This document shows, one piece after another, positions 1 through 7,361 of a stretch of DNA of 7,361 nt (within the stretch, counting starts at the first letter, position 1; each line of letters opens with the position of its first letter). Source of the DNA: an uncultured Thermoplasmata archaeon (GTDB lineage Archaea > Thermoplasmatota > Thermoplasmata > Methanomassiliicoccales > Methanomethylophilaceae); contig CAMNNR010000062.1 in the NCBI GenBank assembly GCA_946545675.1, positions 1 to 7,361 of the forward strand, written 5' to 3'. The notes under the pieces are model-generated. The model was given only the letters and a program-made list of their open reading frames with translations. It was not told the origin of the DNA and did not search any database. Position numbers and translations under genes: made by a program.

Positions 1-550
1 ATTTGCGGTATTTTGCGATGTCGATTATCTCTTTGGAGATGTATTCCTCGCGTCTCTCGCTGACCAGTCTGAATCCCTTGACTTTGGACACCATCCTGTC
101 GATATCCTTGGCGAGCGATTCGGGCGAATCCGTGTTCAGCTTGGCTTTGAATATCTTCTTGGCCAGCCTGTGGACGGAGGTGAACTCTGTGGCCTTCACG
201 TTCTCGAGATAGGTGTTGTCGAACTCCTCGTCGTTCATGTCCAGGGGAATGACCGTCTTCCCGTCGGACGCACACAGGTCCACCAGTTCGCAGAAAGCAG
301 GGGAGGGGGTCTGGATATCCCCGAACTCCGCCATCCTCTTGGCATATACGATGTCGAGTTCGCTGACCTCTATGTCGTCGACGCCGATCTCCTCGCGCTT
401 CCTGAGGGCTTCCAGGGATTCGATGCCGAGCGATGCGGCGTACGCCTCGTATTTCCCGTATGCGTCGTGTACCTTCTCAGCCTCCCCGGCGAGGCCGTTG
501 ACCACTGGTAAAATATCGATCCGGCACTCGTCTATTTTCAAAGAGATCAT
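1..550 (-). CDS. Conserved-looking protein of unknown function (3' end outside window)
   Basis: I do not recognise this gene with confidence. Reading the minus strand from the ATG at 550-548 gives 183 codons with no stop before the window edge, so the C-terminus is missing. The start overlaps the stop of the upstream regulator as ATGA (547-550), and a GAGGAG ribosome-binding site (560-565) lies 9 nt upstream, so the pair is probably translationally coupled. The product is soluble, acidic and mostly helical, with no signal peptide or membrane segment. Residues 97-105 (GKTVIPLDM) look like a beta-strand leading into an Asp. Residues 165-173 (ERREEYISK) faintly recall the ERDxYM segment of TraB/PrgY-type proteins, but the family's N-terminal GTxH signature is not seen. 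The function is therefore left open. Being coupled to a DNA-binding protein suggests a shared process but does not define it. Confidence 0.85.
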   Translation of the reverse strand, partial: MISLKIDECRIDILPVVNGLAGEAEKVHDAYGKYEAYAASLGIESLEALRKREEIGVDDIEVSELDIVYAKRMAEFGDIQTPSPAFCELVDLCASDGKTVIPLDMNDEEFDNTYLENVKATEFTSVHRLAKKIFKAKLNTDSPESLAKDIDRMVSKVKGFRLVSERREEYISKEIIDIAKYRK

Positions 551-1500
551 TTCTTTGTGCTCCTCGATAGAATGATGTCGGTGAGCACGTCTTTGTCGTC
601 TATATTCTTGAGTTCCTCATCGGTCACGAGTGCCGTGGTCCCGATGTTGTCCGAAGTCTGTTTCTTCTGAACGATCATCACTGAGGGGCGGTTGGAGAGA
701 TTTGACAGCTCCGCTGCGATGAGTGCCTTCTGTATGAGTTTGCTCCTGTCGGAATCGAGTCCGGTGAGCAGGACGGTGTTCTGTCCGGTGTCGCGGGATA
801 TCGCCTCGAAAGGCCCTCTGATGATGGGTGTGATGGCGAATCCTATGTTCAGGAGGCGGTCCAGCCTCTGGGAGCCGGTGGTGCCTCCGGAGTAGATCTC
901 GTGCTTGGCGGCGGAACCGTCGTTCTTGTATTCGAATGGGTCCAGGGCCTGTACGATGGGCTCGTCGAGGAACTCCTCTAGTCTGAGGGCGGCATCTATC
1001 ATCGCCCCCATTCCCGATTCATACATCTGGATGGTGCGGCGGGACACACCTGCGGTCTCCGCCAGGGTACCGAGGCTGATGCCCCGCTCTTCGCGCAGCT
1101 GTTTGAGGACGTCGCTGTCTATTTTCACGTAGAGTCCGCCGGGAGCGGCGAATATGAACGGTGGCACTTCTTCAAGGAGATGATCGGCCAGTGTCTCGTT
1201 GGAGAGGATCGGGATCTTGAAACGGCTGTAGATGATTCCCTTCTCCAGAGGTCCTGAACTCGATACCTCGCCGATGAGGAGAGGGCTGGCATCCAATGCC
1301 TCAGCCATGATCTTCATCTCTTCTGAGTTCTCGCGGGAGAAGGCATCGACGTTGGAGAGGACCTTTATGATGAGGAGCTTCTTGTCGCGTCTGCCGACGA
1401 TGTCGAAGCATATGCTCCTGATAGATATGGCGGAAGAAACATCGAACCCTGCTCTGGCCAATATGGCACGGGTCGTGTTAATCATATCCTCTCTCGACAT
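547..1500 (-). CDS. Archaeal XRE/Cro-C1-type HTH transcriptional regulator
   Basis: A 317-residue predicted DNA-binding regulator, full length for the archaeal family of putative HTH-type regulatory proteins (about 310-320 residues, MJ1164-like). A lambda-repressor-type helix-turn-helix spans about residues 128-165, with LKQLREERGISLGTLAETA as the first helices and GVSRRTIQMYESG as the recognition helix and turn. N-terminal residues 1-120 form an alpha/beta domain whose FD (32-33), followed by LLIIKV (42-47), resembles the core strands of PD-(D/E)xK nuclease folds. The usual acidic residue two before the Lys is Ile44, so I would not expect nuclease activity (inference). C-terminal residues 205-317 form a further alpha/beta domain of unknown role. 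No Shine-Dalgarno is visible at the ATG, but a TATA box lies about 25 nt upstream, pointing to a leaderless mRNA. It is the first gene of a two-gene overlapping unit. Its target genes cannot be read from this window. Confidence 0.9.
   Translation of the reverse strand: MSREDMINTTRAILARAGFDVSSAISIRSICFDIVGRRDKKLLIIKVLSNVDAFSRENSEEMKIMAEALDASPLLIGEVSSSGPLEKGIIYSRFKIPILSNETLADHLLEEVPPFIFAAPGGLYVKIDSDVLKQLREERGISLGTLAETAGVSRRTIQMYESGMGAMIDAALRLEEFLDEPIVQALDPFEYKNDGSAAKHEIYSGGTTGSQRLDRLLNIGFAITPIIRGPFEAISRDTGQNTVLLTGLDSDRSKLIQKALIAAELSNLSNRPSVMIVQKKQTSDNIGTTALVTDEELKNIDDKDVLTDIILSRSTKK
560..565 (-). promoter_or_regulatory. Ribosome-binding site of the 1-550 gene
   Basis: GAGGAG on the minus strand, 9 nt before the ATG at 550, inside the 3' end of the upstream regulator gene. 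It supports choosing the ATG in the ATGA overlap as the start. Confidence 0.6.
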
Positions 1501-1518
1501 CGACGAAAAATGACCTTG

Positions 1519-1529
1519 AAACTATAAAC
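1519..1529 (-). promoter_or_regulatory. TATA box for the XRE-type regulator
   Basis: GTTTATAGTTT on the minus strand, centred about 25 nt upstream of the ATG at 1500. Archaeal TATA boxes sit about 25 nt before the start site, so transcription should begin at or next to the A of the ATG. The absence of a ribosome-binding site fits a leaderless transcript. Confidence 0.6.
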
Positions 1530-1567
1530 ACGTTTGCGGAATTAATGCGGTTTTTCCAATCGGAGGT

Positions 1568-1587
1568 ACCGGGCCCGAAGGCCCGGC
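1568..1587 (-). terminator. GC-rich cUUCGg hairpin after the VAT gene
   Basis: Just past the VAT stop codon (1593-1595) the minus strand has CCGGGCC-TTCG-GGCCCGG (1586-1569): a perfect 7-bp GC stem closed by a C(UUCG)G tetraloop, plus a possible outer G-U pair (1587/1568). No U-tract follows on the minus strand; the next run is A-rich. It is therefore not a classic intrinsic terminator and may instead mark or protect the mRNA 3' end. The stem and loop are read directly; the role is inferred. Confidence 0.5.
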
Positions 1588-1592
1588 TTGGC

Positions 1593-4413
<2,821 letters not shown>

Positions 4414-4417
4414 TCTA

Positions 4418-4424
4418 TCACCTT
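4418..4424 (-). promoter_or_regulatory. Ribosome-binding site of the winged-helix gene
   Basis: AAGGTGA on the minus strand, 4-5 nt before the ATG at 4413. It favours this ATG over the in-frame Met4 codon (4404). Confidence 0.65.
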
Positions 4425-4441
4425 GTTTACCTGCGGTTTAC
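4425..4441. repeat. Direct repeat GTTTAC, 11-bp period (candidate operator)
   Basis: GTTTACCTGCGGTTTAC contains GTTTAC twice (4425-4430 and 4436-4441), the starts 11 bp apart, so both copies face the same side of the helix. The repeat lies between a minus-strand TATA box (4451-4457) and the winged-helix gene, over its predicted start site. A protein bound there could block initiation of the winged-helix/cdc48 operon. Sequence and spacing are observed; operator function is inferred. Confidence 0.35.
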
Positions 4442-4450
4442 AACTATCGG

Positions 4451-4457
4451 TTATATA
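4451..4457 (-). promoter_or_regulatory. TATA box of the winged-helix/cdc48 operon
   Basis: TATATAA on the minus strand. A start site about 25 nt downstream falls near 4429 and would leave a 5' leader of about 16 nt that just includes the ribosome-binding site. A second T/A-rich element, TTTTTTATA (4477-4469), could serve an upstream start near 4447. Confidence 0.5.
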
Positions 4458-4468
4458 GTATACACTTC

Positions 4469-4477
4469 TATAAAAAA
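4469..4477 (+). promoter_or_regulatory. Candidate TATA box for endA
   Basis: TATAAAAAA on the plus strand. The predicted start is near 4498, giving a leader of about 44 nt to the endA ATG at 4542. A second candidate, GTATAAC (4483-4489), would start near 4511. The same bases read as TTTTTTATA on the other strand, so divergent promoters may overlap here. Confidence 0.45.
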
Positions 4478-4541
4478 CTTTTGTATAACTAAGCCTTATG
4501 AGCAGGCTCTTGTAATCCCGGGCGTGCGAACTATCTTTTAG

Positions 4542-5612
4542 ATGGGTTACAATCTCAAAAGTATGCCCGGGGTTCTGAGGGACATATCCGTTTTCATCGA
4601 TGACGTCCGCGAGGCCAGTCAGACGTTCAGCAAGGGTAATTTCGGATACCCGCTTAGCGGAGGCGGTCTTGAGCTCGACCTGGTCGAAGCGGCATTCCTC
4701 CTCCAATGCGACCGTCTGGTCGTCATGCAGGGCAAGAAGAAGATGTCCTTCAACTCCCTTTTCGATTACGCCTCACGCAAGGTCGAGGATTTCTCCATCA
4801 AATATCTGGTGTTCAAGGACCTCCGCGAAAGGGGATTCATCGTGAAACCGGAATCCGGGAGTTTCGATCTCCGCGTCTATCCCCGCGGATTGTCTCCCAG
4901 CAAGTCGGCTCCCCTGTACATGGTTTGTGCGGTATCCGAGCGTGCCGCATTGAACATCACGGACTTCATGGACGAGATTGCCCAGAGCGAGGACCGCGGA
5001 AAGCAGCTCCTCTACGGCGTCGTCGACGAGGAAGGCGACCTGACCTACTACAAGATGGCAATCCTGGATCCGGAGGGGAAGGTCTCCCCGACCGCCAGAG
5101 TGGAACCCGTCAAAGGCAATCTGGTGGGAGACAGGATATTCGTATTCGATGCTGAAGGAGGACAGGCGCTCCGCGACGAGGCGTTCTACGGCAAGGACAT
5201 GCAGGGAGTCCTCCAGCTCTCGCTCATCGAAGGATGCCATCTCATCGGCACTGGAGAACTGAAGGTATCGGGAAAGGGCGGGAAGGAGATGTCCCGCGAG
5301 GAACTCGTTTCCTTCGGCAAGAAGACCCAGGATGAGTTCCTTTTGCGTCTTCGTGCTTACGAGGACCTGAGGGGCAGGGGTCTCGTGGTGAAGACCGGAT
5401 TCAAGTACGGTACCCATTTCAGGGTCTACGAAGCCTCCCCGGACGAATGCCATGCGAGGTATCTGGTGCATGCGGTGCCCGCATCCACCGTGGCCATGTG
5501 GCCAGATATCTCCCGTACGGTCCGTCTTTCGGGCGGGGTCAAGAAACAGATCCTTTTCTGCAGGGTTAGCGACGAGATCGAATATCTCGAGTTCAAATGG
5601 TTCAGGCCATAA
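4542..5612 (+). CDS. endA: tRNA-splicing endonuclease EndA, two-repeat (alpha2) type
   Basis: A 356-residue tRNA-intron endonuclease that cuts the two strands of bulge-helix-bulge motifs in precursor tRNA (and rRNA), leaving 2',3'-cyclic phosphate ends. Two EndA repeats are fused in one chain, as in the Archaeoglobus-type homodimeric enzymes. The C-terminal repeat is catalytic: the segment around GFKYGTHFRVYE gives Tyr296, CHARYLV gives His304 and GGVKKQ gives Lys335, matching the Tyr/His/Lys triad of the M. jannaschii enzyme. The N-terminal repeat (about 85-172) keeps the YLVFKDLRERGF fold signature, Tyr113 and Lys154, but has Ala123 where His belongs, so it should be structural. Each half starts with a small N-terminal domain (residues 35-65 and 195-245). 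No clear ribosome-binding site precedes the ATG at 4542, and Met8 (4563) is a possible alternative start. The gene is divergent from the cdc48 operon and convergent with tfb. Confidence 0.96.
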   Translation: MGYNLKSMPGVLRDISVFIDDVREASQTFSKGNFGYPLSGGGLELDLVEAAFLLQCDRLVVMQGKKKMSFNSLFDYASRKVEDFSIKYLVFKDLRERGFIVKPESGSFDLRVYPRGLSPSKSAPLYMVCAVSERAALNITDFMDEIAQSEDRGKQLLYGVVDEEGDLTYYKMAILDPEGKVSPTARVEPVKGNLVGDRIFVFDAEGGQALRDEAFYGKDMQGVLQLSLIEGCHLIGTGELKVSGKGGKEMSREELVSFGKKTQDEFLLRLRAYEDLRGRGLVVKTGFKYGTHFRVYEASPDECHARYLVHAVPASTVAMWPDISRTVRLSGGVKKQILFCRVSDEIEYLEFKWFRP

Positions 5613-5614
5613 TC

Positions 5615-5629
5615 ACAGTCTGGCACTGT
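5615..5629. other. Small inverted repeat between convergent endA and tfb
   Basis: ACAGT-CTGGC-ACTGT fills most of the 23 bases between the two stop codons. The stem is only 5 bp with no T-tract, so it is a weak candidate for a shared bidirectional 3'-end signal. Transcripts of either gene probably run into the other's 3' end. Confidence 0.3.
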
Positions 5630-5635
5630 TCGGGA

Positions 5636-6436
5636 TTATTGGAAGGTCAGGGTTATACCAAGGGCATCGGCCAATTTCTTGTAGCGGCATCTGAGTGTCA
5701 CCTCGGAGATGTCAGCCACCTGAGATACCTGACTCTGCGACTTGTGTTCACCGTTAAGGTTGGCTGCGATATAGATTGCTGCCGCGGATATGCCTGATGG
5801 CCCGAGTCCGGATAGGAGTTCCTTTTCAGAGGCCTCGTCCAGGAGTTTTATGGCCGCAAGCTTGGTCTTTTCGCTCAGTTTCAGCTTCGTACCGTATCTC
5901 TGGACGTAATCCTGCGGTTTGGCAGGCATCAGGTTGAGTTTCAGGTTTTTGGAGAGGTAGCGGTAGGTCTTCCCCAGCTCCTTCTTGCTGATCCTGCTGG
6001 TGTCCGCGATCTCGTCAATTGTGCGGGGGACGCCGCATATCCTGCAGGCGGAGTAAATTGCCGCCGCGCCGATGCTCTCCACCGATCTCCCCCTCACGAG
6101 ATTCCTGCTTACCGCTTTCCTGTAGATCTTTGCACCGGTCTCCTTGACAGTACGGGGGAGGTTGTTGGCGACCGTAAGGCGGTCCAGCTCGGATAATGCG
6201 AATGCGAGATTGCGTTCCGCCGCGTTCTCCACCCTGATCCTCTGTTGCCATTTACGCAGTCTGTACAGTTCGGTCCCCGACGGTTCCGGGCTGTTGCGGT
6301 AGAGTATCCCCTTGTCGAAGTACGCTCCGCAGACATTGCAGCTTATGGTGCCGGTGGCAGGACTTCTGAGGAGGAGGCCCTTGCCGCAATACGGGCAGGA
6401 TTCAGTTCTTTCTGCCTTTTCTCTTCCGGCCGCCAT
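5636..6436 (-). CDS. tfb: Transcription initiation factor TFB (TFIIB homolog) lacking the B-reader
   Basis: TFB bridges TBP-bound TATA/BRE DNA and RNA polymerase during initiation. From the ATG at 6436 the protein has 266 residues, against roughly 300 or more usually. A zinc ribbon is formed by Cys14/Cys17 and Cys33/Cys36 (CPYC, CNVC). Two cyclin folds follow: about 70-163 (LYRLRKWQQRIRV, then NAAERNLAFALSELDRL) and 168-263, whose last helix-turn-helix (SQVADISEVTLRCRYKKL) should contact the BRE. Only about 20 residues separate the ribbon from LYRLRKW, against about 65 in typical TFBs, so the GPEWR-type B-reader and most of the linker are missing without any frameshift. The frame stays open up to 6502, but a GGAGTG ribosome-binding site 6 nt before 6436 supports the shorter start. 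It overlaps gar1 by 35 bases; gar1-tfb adjacency is common in archaea. It may be a specialised paralog, or the lineage's main TFB. Confidence 0.93.
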   Translation of the reverse strand: MAAGREKAERTESCPYCGKGLLLRSPATGTISCNVCGAYFDKGILYRNSPEPSGTELYRLRKWQQRIRVENAAERNLAFALSELDRLTVANNLPRTVKETGAKIYRKAVSRNLVRGRSVESIGAAAIYSACRICGVPRTIDEIADTSRISKKELGKTYRYLSKNLKLNLMPAKPQDYVQRYGTKLKLSEKTKLAAIKLLDEASEKELLSGLGPSGISAAAIYIAANLNGEHKSQSQVSQVADISEVTLRCRYKKLADALGITLTFQ

Positions 6437-6665
6437 CCTTTTCACTCCGGTTGAAGAAAAGCTTCTTTCCCTCGAGGGCCGGGCGGACCCCTTCGCCGAC
6501 AACCGATGCGTAGGGCGCGTCTACCGGTCCCAAAATCCTTTTCACGGTTCCGACCTTGCGTTTATCGGAGTCGAAAACCGCACTGCCGAGTGCGGGAAGA
6601 TTCTCGCATCTGACCAATGCGTGTCCTTCGGATGTGATTCCCTCGACTAGTCCTAGGAGTTCCAT
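6402..6665 (-). CDS. gar1: H/ACA ribonucleoprotein protein Gar1
   Basis: An 87-residue Gar1, a normal length for archaea. With Cbf5, Nop10 and L7Ae it forms the H/ACA guide RNP that converts chosen uridines in rRNA to pseudouridine; Gar1 binds Cbf5 and helps substrate loading and release. The six-stranded barrel is recognisable: LGLVEGITSEGHALVRCENLP, then GSAVFDSDKRKVGTVKRILG and PVDAPYASV, the last two matching the family's GxVxxxxGPVxxPYxSV pattern. The tail GRKRKGRKN is basic and probably RNA-binding. It is the first gene of an operon with tfb, which overlaps its last 35 bases. A TATA box lies at about 6702-6711. The predicted leader is about 16 nt with only a weak GGGG (6673-6676) as a possible ribosome-binding site. 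Confidence 0.93.
   Translation of the reverse strand: MELLGLVEGITSEGHALVRCENLPALGSAVFDSDKRKVGTVKRILGPVDAPYASVVGEGVRPALEGKKLFFNRSEKDGGRKRKGRKN
6443..6448 (-). promoter_or_regulatory. Ribosome-binding site that decides the tfb start
   Basis: GGAGTG on the minus strand, 6 nt before the ATG at 6436 and inside gar1. It favours this start over the in-frame ATG at 6502, which would overlap gar1 by 101 bases and add 22 Ser/Arg-rich residues before the zinc ribbon. Confidence 0.6.
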
Positions 6666-6683
6666 TTCAGCGCCCCGATGTGT

Positions 6684-6695
6684 GATTGTACAATC
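6684..6695. promoter_or_regulatory. Perfect 12-bp palindrome at the gar1 promoter
   Basis: GATTGTACAATC is its own reverse complement. It lies between the gar1 TATA box and the predicted start site (near 6681), where a bound dimeric repressor would block polymerase. The symmetry is observed; operator function is inferred. Confidence 0.4.
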
Positions 6696-6701
6696 CCTCG
6701 G

Positions 6702-6711
6702 CCATATTTAT
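6702..6711 (-). promoter_or_regulatory. TATA box of the gar1-tfb operon
   Basis: ATAAATATGG on the minus strand. A start site about 25 nt downstream would fall near 6681, 16 nt before the gar1 ATG at 6665. Confidence 0.5.
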
Positions 6712-6756
6712 CGTTGACCAGTCCCCCATATCAAATCGATACGGGGCACCGCAACA

Positions 6757-6778
6757 AATTACCCAGAGAGGGGTATTT
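6757..6778. other. Imperfect inverted repeat in the gar1/membrane-protein intergenic region
   Basis: AATTACCC (6757-6764) and GGGTATTT (6771-6778) are inverted repeats with one mismatch around a 6-base AGAGAG spacer. They sit upstream of both divergent promoters. This could be a protein site or chance. The rest of the 6666-6899 gap shows promoter elements and no convincing gene. Confidence 0.25.
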
Positions 6779-6821
6779 CGTACTGACGTAATTCCCACGA
6801 TGCTGAAAATACAGCGTTAAG

Positions 6822-6831
6822 GTTTAATAAG
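6822..6831 (+). promoter_or_regulatory. TATA box of the small membrane protein gene
   Basis: GTTTAATAAG on the plus strand. The predicted start near 6851 gives a leader of about 49 nt containing an ACAGA...TCTGT inverted repeat (6855-6878) and a ribosome-binding GGAG (6888-6891), 8 nt before the ATG. Confidence 0.5.
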
Positions 6832-6899
6832 GACTAGTAGATTAGCCGCCAGTTACAGAAATCTGCACAGGTATCTGTTAAAAAATCGGAGACATAAAC

Positions 6900-7208
6900 A
6901 TGGACATAATCAGCTGGGATTTCCTTTCCCTCATCGTTCTGGTGTTTGCGCTCGTGATGATTCTCGCGGGAATCTTCTCGGCCTACTTCGGAAAGGGAAA
7001 GAACAGGGCATACGGAATCATCATGGTCGTCGTCGGTCTCATCGTGGGAGTAGTCTACGGATACCTCCTGATGGACGGACCTATCGAGGCAATCAAGAAC
7101 GTTCTCGGTTGGGACGTTGTCTACAACGCAATCGTCAACATCCTCGGTGTCCTGATCGGTGCCGGTATTGCCGTCGCCATCTTCCTCGTTACAGTTCTCA
7201 AGAGCTGA
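6900..7208 (+). CDS. Small integral membrane protein, three predicted helices
   Basis: I do not recognise a family. The 102-residue product is almost wholly hydrophobic, with three likely membrane helices at about 9-30, 38-57 and 76-99. A short basic loop (GKGKNRAYG, 31-39) lies between helices 1 and 2, and a longer loop with amphipathic character (MDGPIEAIKNVLGWD, 58-72) between helices 2 and 3. It has no catalytic or metal-binding motif and no cleavable signal peptide. The first positive cluster suggests loop 1 faces the cytoplasm and the N-terminus is outside. Signals for strong, separate expression surround it: a TATA box, a GGAG ribosome-binding site 8 nt before the ATG, mostly C-ending Ile, Val and Leu codons, and a hairpin plus T-tract after the stop. 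It is a single-gene unit, so neighbours say little about its role. Confidence 0.85.
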   Translation: MDIISWDFLSLIVLVFALVMILAGIFSAYFGKGKNRAYGIIMVVVGLIVGVVYGYLLMDGPIEAIKNVLGWDVVYNAIVNILGVLIGAGIAVAIFLVTVLKS

Positions 7209-7224
7209 ACACAAACCCAATCAC

Positions 7225-7256
7225 GGCGGACCGGTCCGTCCGGCCGCCACTTTTTT
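7225..7256 (+). terminator. Hairpin plus T-tract terminator after the membrane protein gene
   Basis: GGCGG-A-CCGG, loop TCCGT, then CCGG-CCGCC forms a 9-bp GC stem with one bulged A (7225-7248), followed after AC by six T's and further pyrimidines. It starts 16 bases after the stop codon. The 7209-7333 gap otherwise contains only the promoter of the next gene. Confidence 0.75.
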
Positions 7257-7303
7257 CTTCACTCGATTACTGCATTCCCTTCAGAGTGGTTGCCAGTAGT
7301 TAG

Positions 7304-7314
7304 AAAAAAATACT
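7304..7314 (+). promoter_or_regulatory. TATA-like element before the right-edge gene
   Basis: AAAAAAATACT centred about 25 nt before the ATG at 7334. No ribosome-binding site is visible, so a leaderless transcript is likely. Confidence 0.4.
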
Positions 7315-7333
7315 GGACCTGCAATAATTCCTC

Positions 7334-7361
7334 ATGGCCAAAGTCTTCATCATCATGGGGA
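7334..7361 (+). CDS. purE: Start of a gene, probably purE (5' fragment only)
   Basis: Nine codons read MAKVFIIMG, and the next codon begins with A. This matches the usual opening of PurE, the N5-carboxyaminoimidazole ribonucleotide mutase (or AIR carboxylase) of purine synthesis, whose first strand and phosphate-binding loop read roughly VxIIMGSxSD; a Ser AGY codon would fit the trailing A. The TATA-like element 25 nt upstream supports a real start. Nine residues are too few for certainty: another Rossmann-like protein with a short first strand would look similar. The rest of the gene lies outside the window. Confidence 0.45.

Noticed and set aside
170..575. Plus-strand open frames near the left edge
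   Set aside because: The minus-strand frame is open for the whole stretch, overlaps the upstream gene as ATGA and has a ribosome-binding site, so the plus-strand frames are shadows.
4490..4531. A stretch with small stems that at first looked like part of a tRNA
   Set aside because: No TPsiC-arm GGTTCRA sequence, no acceptor stem and no cloverleaf could be built; only a 5-bp stem (AGCCT/AGGCT) is present.
6437..6502. A 22-residue N-terminal extension of TFB from the ATG at 6502
   Set aside because: It would overlap gar1 by 101 bases and has no good ribosome-binding site; the ATG at 6436 has GGAGTG at proper spacing and starts just before the zinc ribbon.

Overview
This window is archaeal. 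It encodes a Cdc48/VAT-type AAA ATPase, a tRNA-splicing endonuclease of the two-repeat euryarchaeal type, the H/ACA RNP protein Gar1 beside a TFB (archaeal TFIIB), and an archaeal XRE-type regulator. The promoters look like TATA boxes, several placed about 25 nt from a start codon as in leaderless transcripts. GC content is moderate to high. My best guess is Thermoplasmata, perhaps a Methanomassiliicoccales-like methanogen; that is inference from gene content and protein style, not a measured placement.

Layout. Bases 1-1500 (minus strand) hold an overlapping pair: an XRE-type DNA-binding regulator (547-1500) followed, with an ATGA stop/start overlap, by an unrecognised gene that runs off the left edge (1-550). 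Bases 1593-4413 (minus) form a second operon: a winged-helix protein with a coiled coil and a second helix-turn-helix-like segment, then the 724-residue Cdc48/VAT unfoldase only 4 nt downstream. A GC-rich hairpin with a cUUCGg loop follows the VAT stop codon. A 128-base divergent promoter region (4414-4541) separates this operon from endA (4542-5612, plus), which carries the catalytic Tyr/His/Lys in its C-terminal repeat.

endA converges, with 23 bases between stops, on the gar1-tfb operon (minus, 6665 down to 5636), whose two genes overlap by 35 bases. The TFB is unusual: its zinc ribbon is joined to the cyclin folds by about 20 residues, so the B-reader and most of the B-linker are absent. 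A 234-base divergent intergenic region (6666-6899) contains the gar1 TATA box, a perfect 12-bp palindrome near the predicted gar1 start site, and the promoter of a small three-helix membrane protein (6900-7208, plus). That gene ends in a hairpin plus T-tract terminator. The last 28 bases begin another gene, probably purE.

Together this is mostly information-processing and proteostasis housekeeping: tRNA intron removal, pseudouridylation/rRNA processing, transcription initiation and protein unfolding, plus two DNA-binding regulators. The least ordinary items are the TFB without a B-reader, the winged-helix/VAT operon with an 11-bp-phased direct repeat at its promoter, and the palindrome at the gar1 promoter.
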